The notes beneath the pieces were generated by a model. That model ran no database searches. It was not told the DNA's origin and saw only the letters and a program-made list of their open reading frames with translations. A DNA stretch of 8,639 bases, taken from the NCBI GenBank assembly GCA_020355105.1, contig CP070658.1, positions 2,159,808 to 2,168,446 of the forward strand, in the 5' to 3' direction. The DNA is from Candidatus Thorarchaeota archaeon. Lineage in GTDB: Archaea > Asgardarchaeota > Thorarchaeia > Thorarchaeales > Thorarchaeaceae. Within the stretch, counting starts at the first letter, position 1; each line of letters starts with the position of its first letter. Of the stretch, positions 1-5,796 are shown one piece after another. A program made the position numbers and the translations under genes.

Positions 1-100
1 CAGGACCGACCTTTACGATCAAGAGTCCCCCCTCATCAAGTTTCTTGACCTCTACGCGATAGTAAGTTCCTCCAAGAGTTAGGTCATACTCCGAACTCAT
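1..100 (-). CDS. Biotin carboxyl carrier protein (1.3S-like), N-terminal part only
   Basis: Read on the minus strand, an ATG at 100-98 opens a frame that stays open to the window edge and gives 33 residues. The N-terminus begins MSSEYDLTLGGTYYRVEV and continues with KKLDEGGLLIVKV. This beta-rich opening is typical of biotin/lipoyl carrier subunits of decarboxylases and transcarboxylases, in which a short strand-rich segment precedes a Pro/Ala linker and the biotinylated AMKM domain. The biotin domain itself lies outside the window, so the assignment rests on the N-terminal pattern and on position. The stop of the carboxyltransferase gene (TAG, 103-101) abuts this ATG directly, and a strong SD sits inside the upstream gene, so the two are almost certainly cotranscribed and translationally coupled. 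Its expected role is to carry carboxybiotin to and from the carboxyltransferases encoded here. Confidence 0.75.
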   Translation of the reverse strand, partial: MSSEYDLTLGGTYYRVEVKKLDEGGLLIVKVGP

Positions 101-1687
101 CTAAGGCCCTCCTTGACGTCTGCGGCGCATCCCCTCACGGCGTCCAGCGGATGCCCATTGAGAGCTTGATCTCTCCCAATGAGCTGAACTGTGTGAAACG
201 ACTCTTGACTCATGGAGATCGTCAACGCCGGCCCTAGCCCACGAATCACCAGCAACAGGTGGAGCTCCCACGCCGCCTGCCACCTGCATGCTGAGATGAA
301 GAACCGACGAGATGATTGCAGCCTCCTGTTCCGACGTCATTTTTCCTCGAGCCGTTCTTTGCGCCTTCCGTTTCAGGAAGTCTAGGGCATACTGCGGAAA
401 AAGCGCATAGGACACCAAATCTCTAGGTACATGTGGGATGTCCTTGAGGGCCTCCTCTGCGGCGGGGAGTTCGGGATCTATCAGATCAGCTGGCCTACAG
501 TCAAGAGGCTTCTCATCACCTATTGCCTTCTTCTTGATTTCGGGGTCAATCTCAGCAGGTGGACGGCCGTAGTAACCACGGACATACTGCTTCACTTCAT
601 GAGGTATCATGCTGTAACGGTCACCAGTGATGACATTCAGAGTCGCCTGTGTTCCTACAATCTGACTTGAAGGCGTGACGAGAGGAGGGTAACCAAGCTC
701 GGCCCGGACCTTCGGCACTTCTTCTAACACCTCATCGTACCGGTCCAAGGCACCTTGTTCCCGGAGCTGGTTGTCTAGGTTGGACAGCATCCCTCCGGGC
801 ACCTGAAACACCAACACTTTCGGATTGACCCCCTGCAGACTTCCCTCGAACTGCGCGTATCTCCTCCGAATCTTCCGGAAATAGTCTGCAATCTCCGCCA
901 GGAGGTTGACGTTCAGACCCGTGTCGCGAGGTGTACGCTTGAGTGCCTCGACAATAGACTCGGTGGCCGGCTGAGAGGTTGCCAAAGACAGAGATGAGAT
1001 GGCCGTGTCCACAACGTCAACTCCAGCCTCAGCCGCCTTCAGACAGGCCATTGAGCCCATGCCGCTTGTGTAATGAGTGTGAAGTTGGATAGGAATGTCT
1101 ACTTCCTCCTTCAGCATTGCGACCAATTCGTGGGCATCTTGTGGGTTGATCAGCCCGGCCATGTCCTTGATACAGATCGAATCGGCGTCCATGGAATACA
1201 ATGTCTTTGCCTTTTCGACAAACTTCTCGTTTGTGTGGAACGGACTGAGTGTATAACAGAAGCTTGCTTGGACGTGTCCACCCTCGCGTTTCACGAATCG
1301 CATTGCTGCTTCCATGTTGCGAACATCATTCAGCGCATCGAATATACGGAAGATGTCAATCCCAACCTTCACAGCTTCGGTGACAAAGGCCTCAAGAACA
1401 TCGTCTGAATAGTGGCGATAGCCAACCACATTCTGGGCCCGCAGTAGCATCTGAAACTTGGTGTTTGGTATTGCGTCACGAAGGGTTTCCACACGCTCCC
1501 ACGGATCTTCGTCGAGGAAGCGCATCATGCTATCGAATGTTGCCCCGCCGAACATCTCAAGTGAGTGATAACCCACCTTGTCCAACTTCTCGCATATGGG
1601 AAGCATATGCTCAGTCCGCATTCGTGTGGCGAGAAGTGACTGATGTGCGTCACGTAGGACAGTGTCGGTAATCTTGAGCTTTGTCAT
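101..1687 (-). CDS. 5S/OadA/PycB-type carboxyltransferase with fused small-subunit-like tail
   Basis: A 528-residue biotin-dependent carboxyltransferase that moves CO2 between carboxybiotin and pyruvate/oxaloacetate; cytoplasmic. Residues about 5-270 form the HMGL-like TIM-barrel. The metal site known from 5S and pyruvate carboxylase is intact: D13 in LRDAHQS, the carbamylated-lysine equivalent K174 in CIKDMAGL, and H203/H205 in LHTHYTSG. T237 in ATSQPATE matches the proton-shuttling Thr of pyruvate carboxylase. Residues about 290-440 form the conserved PYC/OADA C-terminal domain, ending SYALFPQYALDFLKR where 5S and OadA proteins normally end. No biotin domain is fused. Instead residues 450-528 add a tail resembling small acyl-CoA carboxylase subunits (separate entry). 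The ATG at 1687 has no SD, but a TATA-like box 34 bases upstream fits a short leader. The downstream partner is the biotin carrier. The sequence alone does not separate pyruvate carboxylase B, oxaloacetate decarboxylase and transcarboxylase 5S roles. Confidence 0.9.
   Translation of the reverse strand: MTKLKITDTVLRDAHQSLLATRMRTEHMLPICEKLDKVGYHSLEMFGGATFDSMMRFLDEDPWERVETLRDAIPNTKFQMLLRAQNVVGYRHYSDDVLEAFVTEAVKVGIDIFRIFDALNDVRNMEAAMRFVKREGGHVQASFCYTLSPFHTNEKFVEKAKTLYSMDADSICIKDMAGLINPQDAHELVAMLKEEVDIPIQLHTHYTSGMGSMACLKAAEAGVDVVDTAISSLSLATSQPATESIVEALKRTPRDTGLNVNLLAEIADYFRKIRRRYAQFEGSLQGVNPKVLVFQVPGGMLSNLDNQLREQGALDRYDEVLEEVPKVRAELGYPPLVTPSSQIVGTQATLNVITGDRYSMIPHEVKQYVRGYYGRPPAEIDPEIKKKAIGDEKPLDCRPADLIDPELPAAEEALKDIPHVPRDLVSYALFPQYALDFLKRKAQRTARGKMTSEQEAAIISSVLHLSMQVAGGVGAPPVAGDSWARAGVDDLHESRVVSHSSAHWERSSSQWASAGRREGMRRRRQGGP
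104..340 (-). other. Fused small-subunit-like tail with possible internal start
   Basis: These are residues 450-528 of the carboxyltransferase, beyond the end of the usual family fold. The tail starts MTSEQEAAIISSVLHL, a predicted helix. A Gly/Pro-rich linker follows, then a basic segment with SSQWASAGRREGM near its end. This helix, linker and S-x-W-x-x-AGR layout resembles the small auxiliary (epsilon, PccX or delta-like) subunits of biotin-dependent carboxylases, which are normally separate genes of 70-90 residues. An in-frame ATG at 340-338 is preceded by GAGG (348-345) with a four-base spacer, so a free 79-residue product could also be made. The resemblance is from memory of the family pattern, not an alignment. 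Confidence 0.5.
108..114 (-). promoter_or_regulatory. Shine-Dalgarno site of the biotin carrier gene
   Basis: The minus strand reads AAGGAGG, seven bases before the ATG at 100. It lies within the last codons of the carboxyltransferase gene, which fixes the start of the partial downstream gene and points to coupled translation. Confidence 0.8.
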
Positions 1688-1716
1688 CGTAGGCCTGTTT
1701 CATGAGGATTCAAACC

Positions 1717-1724
1717 GTATTTAG
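1717..1724 (-). promoter_or_regulatory. Probable TATA box of the 5S-like carboxyltransferase operon
   Basis: The minus strand reads CTAAATAC, centred about 34 bases before the ATG at 1687. Archaeal transcription starts about 25 bases after the box, which gives a leader of roughly 8-10 bases and explains the absence of an SD. Confidence 0.5.
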
Positions 1725-2012
1725 TCGTTCTGATGAGACAGCCTACTGGCCTGTTCACCTCAGGGTTGCTCGGCGGCTCCTGTTGATATCACTTGATCTC
1801 TTCTAGCATCACCTGACGCCGGCCCAAGAGAAATGAACTAGGGAGGCGGAGCCCTCAGCAGAAGACCAGCTACTTCGGATCCGGACAAGTAATGATGGGT
1901 TTCATAGAGTCAGGATATATCCGGCATGGGTAGTACCGTGGTTCTTTCTTACTTGAGATGGGCTCCCAAGACACCTTCACTATGGACTACATGCTTGTGA
2001 GAAGCATTGTCG

Positions 2013-2023
2013 GAATCCTTAAG
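2013..2023 (+). promoter_or_regulatory. Probable promoter (TATA/BRE-like) of the 2088 gene
   Basis: GAATCCTTAAG lies 65-75 bases before the GTG start at 2088. Transcription would begin near 2045, leaving a leader of about 40 bases that contains the AGGAG SD at 2073. The first ten bases recur exactly at the CDF promoter (7505-7514), which supports a functional role. Confidence 0.4.
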
Positions 2024-2087
2024 CGACTTCATGACAATATGACCGAGGTAACTCGATAGAAGCCTGAGGCTCAGGAGTCGAGCTGTC

Positions 2088-2543
2088 GTGAGAAGACTCG
2101 AAAATGAGGACTATATGGTAATCGGGCTTCTATTAGCCACTCTGTTCTGCTCAATCCCATTCACTCAGACTGTTGAGGTAACAGAAGTCTACGAAGAGAA
2201 TCCTGAGGACTGGCACAACATCATATCAGCCTTTGGCGGTCCTCCTATCACTTGGGTTACTGTGGAGCTCAACAGGACGGCTGACATAAGGTTCATGTAC
2301 ATGGATGGAGTATGGAGGTCTACAGAAAATGTCCTCCTAGCATCAACCACGGCAGACTGCGCAAGCTTCAACTACAACGCTGAGTACAAAACGGCGGTGA
2401 TTGAGATAAAGACGAAAGGCCCTATCCACTTGCGAATTCTCTACAAGTATGAGGTTGAGAGGTTCATTAGCATATTCGGAAGGTCATTGAGCGGTGTGCC
2501 CTGGGGCATGAGTCCGTATCCCAAGTGGTCGATGAATGGTTGA
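2088..2543 (+). CDS. Exported or membrane-anchored protein of unknown function
   Basis: I do not recognise this 151-residue protein. Residues about 10-28 form a hydrophobic segment (MVIGLLLATLFCSIPF) that could be a signal peptide or an N-terminal anchor. The rest is probably outside the cell. Residues about 55-122 alternate hydrophobic and polar positions, as in a small beta-sandwich, and include an NRT glycosylation sequon at N62. There is no C-terminal membrane helix. The GTG start at 2088 is chosen because AGGAG (2073-2077) sits ten bases before it; the next candidate, ATG at 2115, would leave no n-region before the hydrophobic core. A weakness is that the n-region carries three acidic residues besides R2 and R3. 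The gene converges on the M55 peptidase gene with only 12 bases between the two stops. It could be a lineage-specific envelope protein. Confidence 0.65.
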   Translation: MRRLENEDYMVIGLLLATLFCSIPFTQTVEVTEVYEENPEDWHNIISAFGGPPITWVTVELNRTADIRFMYMDGVWRSTENVLLASTTADCASFNYNAEYKTAVIEIKTKGPIHLRILYKYEVERFISIFGRSLSGVPWGMSPYPKWSMNG

Positions 2544-2555
2544 AGTCATATCAGT

Positions 2556-3512
2556 CTATGACAACCATACGTTGACGAGGCTTTCAGTCCATTCGAGCCT
2601 AACCTTGTCAGCGCCTGGGAGTTGAAGTAGCTTCTCAATCAGGTGTGCATTCATCCTAGGACTCGTTAGACCAATCGTGGTTCGTATGAACCCATAGGCC
2701 TCATCCCAGTTGCTAGTGGTGAAGGAGGTAGTATTCTTTGAGGTCCTCTCAGCTCTAGGAATCGTATCACAGAGATCCACCTGCTCCTCAGTTGGGAACG
2801 AAACATCCACCTTGATAGGTTTGGCAATCTGCACCGGCTCGAATTCATCAACTCTAGAAAGCGCTCGGCAGGCTGCCTCTTGAATAAGGCTTCTAGCCTC
2901 TAACAGCGGCAGGCATTCTGTTGTCTTGGCGTCAACTGAGGTCTTTACCTGCGCAGTTTCGATTCCCGGTAGGATGTCTGAAGCTTCTCGAACTAGGGCT
3001 TGGTCGCCTGTCGCCATGATTACCGGGATTCCATATTCAGCAAGTATGTAGGCGTCAAGAGCTGTTTCGCCTACGGGCTCACCATTGACCTTGATGGTGG
3101 GACCCAGAGTTATGGTGTGTCTGAATAGACCATCTTTGGTTCCTGCCATTGCGTGGAAACCCACGAAGACTGCGGCATCAACGGACTTGTCTATAGCTTC
3201 TGTCATTCTCTTGGGAATAGACTTTTCCTGAAACAGCATCACTCCCTTCTCGAGTTGCTCGGGGATTATGTTCTTGTTTGAACCTCCGGAACCATGTGAA
3301 TCTGCGACTCTGATGTCAGTGGCACCTGCGGCCCTAAGCCCACGGATTGTGGCATTGACATCCTCAGTCACTTGCACTCTACCGAATTCTTCAAACTCCT
3401 CAAAGCCGTGGAAAATCTGATGCCAGTGGTCTATGCCAGAGATTCCTTCCATGTCATTGATAATGAGAACCGTCAGGCCCTTTTTCTGCTTCTTGATCTT
3501 CTGAGCGGGCAT
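2556..3512 (-). CDS. M55 family D-aminopeptidase (DppA-like)
   Basis: A 318-residue zinc peptidase of family M55, whose characterised member, Bacillus subtilis DppA, removes N-terminal D-amino acids from short peptides. All five zinc-ligand positions of DppA can be matched: D20 and E22 in NDMEGISG, H73 in ADSHGSGG, H120 in VGFHAMAG and E149 in PVGETALDAY. H132 in LFRHTI matches the catalytic His near DppA residue 115. The length is slightly above DppA (about 274), partly because of a basic 11-residue extension (MPAQKIKKQKK) before the first strand. There is no signal peptide, so it should act in the cytoplasm. No SD precedes the ATG at 3512, but a TATA-like palindrome is centred 28 bases upstream, which fits a leaderless mRNA. 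No transporter or peptide gene lies beside it, so the natural substrate is unknown. Confidence 0.9.
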   Translation of the reverse strand: MPAQKIKKQKKGLTVLIINDMEGISGIDHWHQIFHGFEEFEEFGRVQVTEDVNATIRGLRAAGATDIRVADSHGSGGSNKNIIPEQLEKGVMLFQEKSIPKRMTEAIDKSVDAAVFVGFHAMAGTKDGLFRHTITLGPTIKVNGEPVGETALDAYILAEYGIPVIMATGDQALVREASDILPGIETAQVKTSVDAKTTECLPLLEARSLIQEAACRALSRVDEFEPVQIAKPIKVDVSFPTEEQVDLCDTIPRAERTSKNTTSFTTSNWDEAYGFIRTTIGLTSPRMNAHLIEKLLQLPGADKVRLEWTESLVNVWLS

Positions 3513-3534
3513 GAGTCACAGAAGAGTCGTGACC

Positions 3535-3546
3535 TCTCTTAAGAGA
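3535..3546 (-). promoter_or_regulatory. Palindromic TATA-like promoter of the M55 gene
   Basis: TCTCTTAAGAGA is a perfect 12-base palindrome centred 28 bases before the ATG at 3512. That is the spacing expected of an archaeal TATA box for a leaderless transcript. The symmetry could be an operator overlapping the box, or chance around a CTTAAG core. Confidence 0.4.
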
Positions 3547-3590
3547 TTGTCTTCTTAGCAAGGATTGGAATTCATGGACATTTCCCAAGG

Positions 3591-3598
3591 CTTAATTA
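3591..3598 (+). promoter_or_regulatory. Probable TATA box of the 53-residue Cys-rich protein gene
   Basis: CTTAATTA lies about 49 bases before the ATG at 3644. Transcription would start near 3620 and give a leader of about 24 bases that includes the SD AAAAGGAG (3628-3635). Confidence 0.4.
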
Positions 3599-3643
3599 CA
3601 CGACGTGGGGTAGGACCCTTTATTCCCAAAAGGAGAGGACATA

Positions 3644-3805
3644 ATGGAAGAGAATCATGAGGAACACATGTGTGTCTTCGTTCGACATAATGGTGTTGGA
3701 CAAATCATAGAACGTGTGAAAGGTGCGAAATGGATGTGTGAGCATTGCGGCCGAGTAGCAAACAAGCCAGAGTATCTATGTTCTCCGACATCTGTTGACG
3801 TCTGA
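3644..3805 (+). CDS. Small Cys-rich (zinc-ribbon-like) protein, 53 residues
   Basis: An ATG at 3644 follows a good SD (GGAG at 3632-3635, eight-base spacer) and opens a 53-residue frame ending in TGA at 3803-3805. The protein begins MEENHEEHMCVFV. Its second half contains WMCEHCGRVANKPEYLCSP, with C32-x2-C35 and C46 placed as in a small zinc knuckle; C10, H15 or H34 could supply a fourth ligand. The C-x2-C-G-R-V-A-x-K-P-E-x-L-C pattern looks like a conserved archaeal micro-zinc-finger motif, although I cannot name a family. The protein is acidic at the N-terminus and has no membrane segment. The gene is divergent from the M55 gene, and the 131 bases between them hold both promoters. Its function is unknown; protein or nucleic-acid binding is a guess. 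Its small size makes it easy for gene finders to miss. Confidence 0.75.
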   Translation: MEENHEEHMCVFVRHNGVGQIIERVKGAKWMCEHCGRVANKPEYLCSPTSVDV

Positions 3806-3825
3806 GTGAAGAGAATGGATTGGTT

Positions 3826-3845
3826 AGGCAGTGGATAGACTGCCT
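3826..3845 (+). terminator. Stem-loop after the small Cys-rich protein gene
   Basis: AGGCAGT (3826-3832) pairs perfectly with ACTGCCT (3839-3845) around the loop GGATAG, beginning 20 bases after the stop at 3805. No T-run follows directly; the nearest is a short TCTTT at 3858-3862. It may be a terminator or a 3'-end stabiliser. The rest of 3806-3958 shows nothing else. Confidence 0.3.
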
Positions 3846-3958
3846 GCCACTATCTAGTCTTTGCTCAAGGGATGAGATATCGCTGAGCGCTTGAAGCTGA
3901 AGATGTATCAAACTTCAGGGGCAAGGTTCACAATATCCACGATGCGTGAAGACGGATG

Positions 3959-4615
3959 TCACTCCCTTCGGCCAATATATCCGCGTCTTATTAGAGCAGC
4001 AACGAGCGTTACAATGGACCCTACTACTGTGATCATAGCTGCTGCAAGGGGAACCCACCAATAGGGCTCTGGTTCAGTGGGCGTTGTTGTTGGCACTGTT
4101 GTCACTGTATAGGCGTAGATTGAACTATAGACTGTGTTTCCTGCTGTGTCATTGGCATATACTCTATACTCCACATCTGTTTCCGAAGGCATAGCAGGAA
4201 TGATGGCGGTCCAGGTGACTCCGCTCAGAGCCATTTCAATATCTGTCCACGAACCCGCGTCTGTCCTGTATTGTAGAATGACTTCGTTTAGTGCAACGTC
4301 GTCAGTTGCGCCGACAGTCACGGTAGCAGAATCCGCAGATGTGGGTGATTGAGGGGTTCTTGTGACACCTGTGACTGTCGGATAGCAGAAATCGGCGGTG
4401 GCCCTAAGTATCCAACCATCTCCGGCACCGTTGAATGAGTCGTCGTAGGCATTCGTCGTGGGGAAACCATCACCGTTTGTATATCCACACACGTAAATCT
4501 CCCCCGCTGTCCCGAGTGCCAAGTCAAGCCCGCCATCATCATCCGGCCCTCCTAGGTATGTCGAGAAGATAAGCTCGTTTCCGTTTGAATTCAACTTGCT
4601 GTGTAAATACCTCAA
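3959..4615 (-). pseudogene. SBBP beta-propeller surface protein, C-terminal remnant
   Basis: The 218 readable residues are the C-terminal end of a much larger cell-surface protein. Residues about 5-70 are one SBBP propeller blade (KLNSNGNELIFSTYLGG, then GEIYVCGYTNGDGFPTT and a terminal GDGWILRA). Residues about 80-170 form an Ig-like module (SADSATVTVGATDDVALNEV, later VEYRVYANDTAGN). A Thr/Pro-rich linker follows, then a membrane helix at about 188-209 and the basic tail RRGYIGRRE, which would anchor the protein with the propeller outside. The family normally has a signal peptide and many blades. Here the frame begins at a TTG (4615) right after an in-frame TGA (4618-4616), with no SD and no export signal, and the 130 bases upstream contain no blade sequence in any minus-strand frame. 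I therefore call it a truncated remnant. The Ig and anchor parts show no internal stops, so the loss may be recent. Confidence 0.7.
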
Positions 4616-4745
4616 TCATTCATCGAGATGAGTTCACAGAGATTCCATGTTCGGTCCTATCTCTCTCCTGAAGTCATGTGTAGGTCACGAAGGATTCATA
4701 TCGCCAGGTGGGCAGGTGATGATTTAGTATTCGCGGGGTGAAGGA

Positions 4746-5036
4746 ATGAAGTATATCATGTTCTGGGAGTATGACTTCGAAGACCATGTCCGCGTCATTG
4801 AGAAACTCAAGCTGTTCAGAGAATCGATAAAGAAGGAACCCGAGAAGTTCCCCAAGTTCATCTCAAAGAACTATGCAATGCTTGAGGGCCCACGTGGTTT
4901 TCAACTGTTAGAAACCGAGAATGAAGATCATCTGGCCAATTTCGTTCTTCACTATCAACCAGAGGTCAGCTTCGATTTCCAGCCAATCATGGAAGTCAGT
5001 AAGAGTCTCGAGCTCATGAAACGCATGAAGGAATAG
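4746..5036 (+). CDS. DUF3303-like small protein
   Basis: A 96-residue soluble protein. It opens with a hydrophobic strand (MKYIMFWEYDFEDH), followed by a helix, then GPRGFQLLETENEDHLANF, a second helix and a strand/helix ending in IMEVSKSLELMKRMKE. This alternation, with the strand MKYxMxW and the pattern G-x-Q-L-L-E-T-x-x-x-D-x-L, resembles the DUF3303 group of dimeric alpha-beta-barrel-like proteins, whose function is not known. There is no membrane segment, no cysteine and no obvious catalytic residue. The ATG at 4746 is preceded by GGTGA (4737-4741), a weak SD with short spacing, and by AT-rich stretches near 4695 and 4723 that could be a TATA box. The gene is divergent from the SBBP remnant and appears monocistronic, since 113 bases separate it from the next plus-strand gene. 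Confidence 0.75.
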   Translation: MKYIMFWEYDFEDHVRVIEKLKLFRESIKKEPEKFPKFISKNYAMLEGPRGFQLLETENEDHLANFVLHYQPEVSFDFQPIMEVSKSLELMKRMKE

Positions 5037-5100
5037 AGAGATTGGCCAAGACATCGTAAACACAGGAATTTGCAGAGTCAGTGATTACTGTGAATAGGAA

Positions 5101-5139
5101 GGGCTAGCGATACTGCCCCATCGGGCACGTCGCGAGGCC
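5101..5139 (+). promoter_or_regulatory. Stem-loop in the probable leader of the 5150 gene
   Basis: Nested pairing is visible: GCCC (5115-5118) with GGGC (5123-5126) around the loop CATC; outside it GCGA (5107-5110) with TCGC (5130-5133); and GGC (5102-5104) with GCC (5137-5139). It ends 11 bases before the TTG start at 5150. It could be a regulatory leader structure or a terminator of the 4746 gene, but there is no U-tract beyond AGTTTT at 5146-5151. Pairing was judged by eye. Confidence 0.3.
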
Positions 5140-5149
5140 AAACTAAGTT

Positions 5150-5338
5150 TTGCCACACAAGAAAGGCTGTCGCGGCCAGAAAAAGATTAGAGTTCGAGAA
5201 GCTGACAGCAAGGTCTATCCGCGCCGCATGGTTCTTTGTCAGGCCCGCATTGCACCCAAGTGCAAGGAGTGGGTCAACGCAAACACCATGCCAGCTCCAG
5301 GAATATGCAGACGCTGCTGGCAGAAGTTGAGCTCTTAG
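5150..5338 (+). CDS. Small basic Cys-rich protein, 62 residues, TTG start
   Basis: The frame is bounded upstream by TAA at 5144, so the only early start is TTG at 5150; the next is ATG at M27. The product is strongly basic at its N-terminus (PHKKGCRGQKKIRVRE) and carries C30-x7-C38 and C53-x2-C56 (VLCQARIAPKC, GICRRCWQKL), a likely zinc site, plus C7. Codon third positions look coding, and an excellent hairpin terminator begins nine bases after the stop, which argues that this is a transcribed gene. No strong SD is present; GAGG at 5134-5137 is 12 bases from the TTG. I do not recognise the family. The basic and Cys-rich composition would suit nucleic-acid or ribosome binding, which is only an inference. 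Overlapping frames on both strands are longer or similar in size but have less protein-like composition. Confidence 0.6.
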   Translation: MPHKKGCRGQKKIRVREADSKVYPRRMVLCQARIAPKCKEWVNANTMPAPGICRRCWQKLSS

Positions 5339-5347
5339 ACAGATTCG

Positions 5348-5379
5348 GGGGAGCCAGCTCCCCACCCTTGTTTCTTCTT
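5348..5379 (+). terminator. Intrinsic-type terminator after the 5150 gene
   Basis: GGGGAG (5348-5353) pairs with CTCCCC (5358-5363) around CCAG, and a T-rich stretch (TTGTTTCTTCTT, 5368-5379) follows. It sits nine bases after the TAG at 5338 and just before the stop of the convergent 5386-5691 gene. The T-tract favours action on plus-strand transcripts. Confidence 0.6.
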
Positions 5380-5385
5380 CGGATT

Positions 5386-5691
5386 CTAGAGGGTTTGGAT
5401 TTCGCGGTTTCGGACCAGCACTGAATACCCATCATTCGTGACCTTTACCTTGGCCTCCAGTTGGAATACCTCACAGAATCGGAGAGCATTCCGTAAATCT
5501 TCGTGGTCCTTTGTCAAATAAAGGAGAGTGTGCCACTGCTCTTCTTCTCGTCCTAGTGCCTGGTCAACGGCGCGTATCTTCTCTTTGCAGAAATCATCGT
5601 TGCAGTCTTGGGTCATCTGAGGCGTGGACTCCGAGTTTCGTGAGATTCCGCGCGCGATTAGACTTGCCCATATAGTGCTTTCGGTCGGCAT
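5386..5691 (-). CDS. Uncharacterised 101-residue protein downstream of the acyl-CoA carboxyltransferase
   Basis: I do not recognise this protein. The N-terminal 45 residues are polar and contain C30 and C35. The C-terminal half reads as a compact strand-helix-strand-strand unit: QWHTLLYLTKDHEDL, then a helix with NALRFCEVFQLE, then AKVKVTNDGYSVLVRNRE. This layout loosely resembles small signal-transducer-like domains of the DUF2007 type, but no diagnostic residue confirms that. There is no signal peptide or membrane helix. The ATG at 5691 is chosen because an in-frame TGA lies four codons upstream (5702-5700); no SD is visible, and CTG at 5699 is a less likely alternative. It follows the carboxyltransferase gene on the same strand after 105 bases with no clear terminator between them, so readthrough cotranscription is possible. 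A functional link to the carboxylase is not shown. Confidence 0.6.
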   Translation of the reverse strand: MPTESTIWASLIARGISRNSESTPQMTQDCNDDFCKEKIRAVDQALGREEEQWHTLLYLTKDHEDLRNALRFCEVFQLEAKVKVTNDGYSVLVRNREIQTL

Positions 5692-5796
5692 TAGGCGCAG
5701 TCAGACTTGATTGCCATGGAAATCAGTTGCTCTGTTGATAGCGTTCCCCCTTTTCTTTCGATCTAGATTGAAGAACGAAACCTAGAAGACACCTCA

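Larger units (their letters stand above)
1688..2087. other. 400-base divergent intergenic region, no convincing gene
   Basis: This stretch separates the divergent carboxyltransferase and 2088 genes. No reading frame longer than about 35 codons has coding character. It holds the TATA-like box of the minus-strand operon, a 10-base palindrome GGATATATCC at 1913-1922 with a TATA core, and a second TATA-like element at 2013-2023. No tRNA fold or repeat family was seen. A region this long could hide a small RNA near the 1913 TATA core, but nothing in the sequence demonstrates one. Confidence 0.5.

Noticed and set aside
101..340. A frameshift as the explanation for the odd C-terminal tail of the carboxyltransferase.
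   Set aside because: The tail keeps an S-x-W-x-x-AGR pattern in frame, and its TAG abuts the ATG of the biotin carrier gene with an SD correctly placed, which suits an intact gene.
1700..1720. GGATTCAAACC resembles a tRNA T-loop.
   Set aside because: The flanking bases do not form a five-base T stem, and no acceptor, D or anticodon arms can be drawn around it.
1958..2059. A 33-residue frame (MGSQDTFTMDYMLV and onward) downstream of the TATA core at 1913-1922.
   Set aside because: It has no SD, no recognisable motif, and contains the likely promoter of the 2088 gene, so it is probably chance.
4134..4352. Plus-strand frames antisense to the SBBP remnant.
   Set aside because: They mirror the codon pattern of the clearly homologous minus-strand frame and lack their own start signals.
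4704..4720. Direct repeat CAGGTGGGCAGGTGAT before the DUF3303-like gene.
   Set aside because: Two six-base copies only, with no further units or symmetry, so a repeat or operator is not supported.
5078..5365. A 95-residue minus-strand frame over the small Cys-rich gene.
   Set aside because: It is antisense to the 5150 gene, crosses the terminator hairpin, and has the composition of a shadow frame.
5236..5424. A 62-residue plus-strand frame overlapping the 5150 gene.
   Set aside because: It reads through the terminator and into the convergent gene and shows no protein-like pattern.
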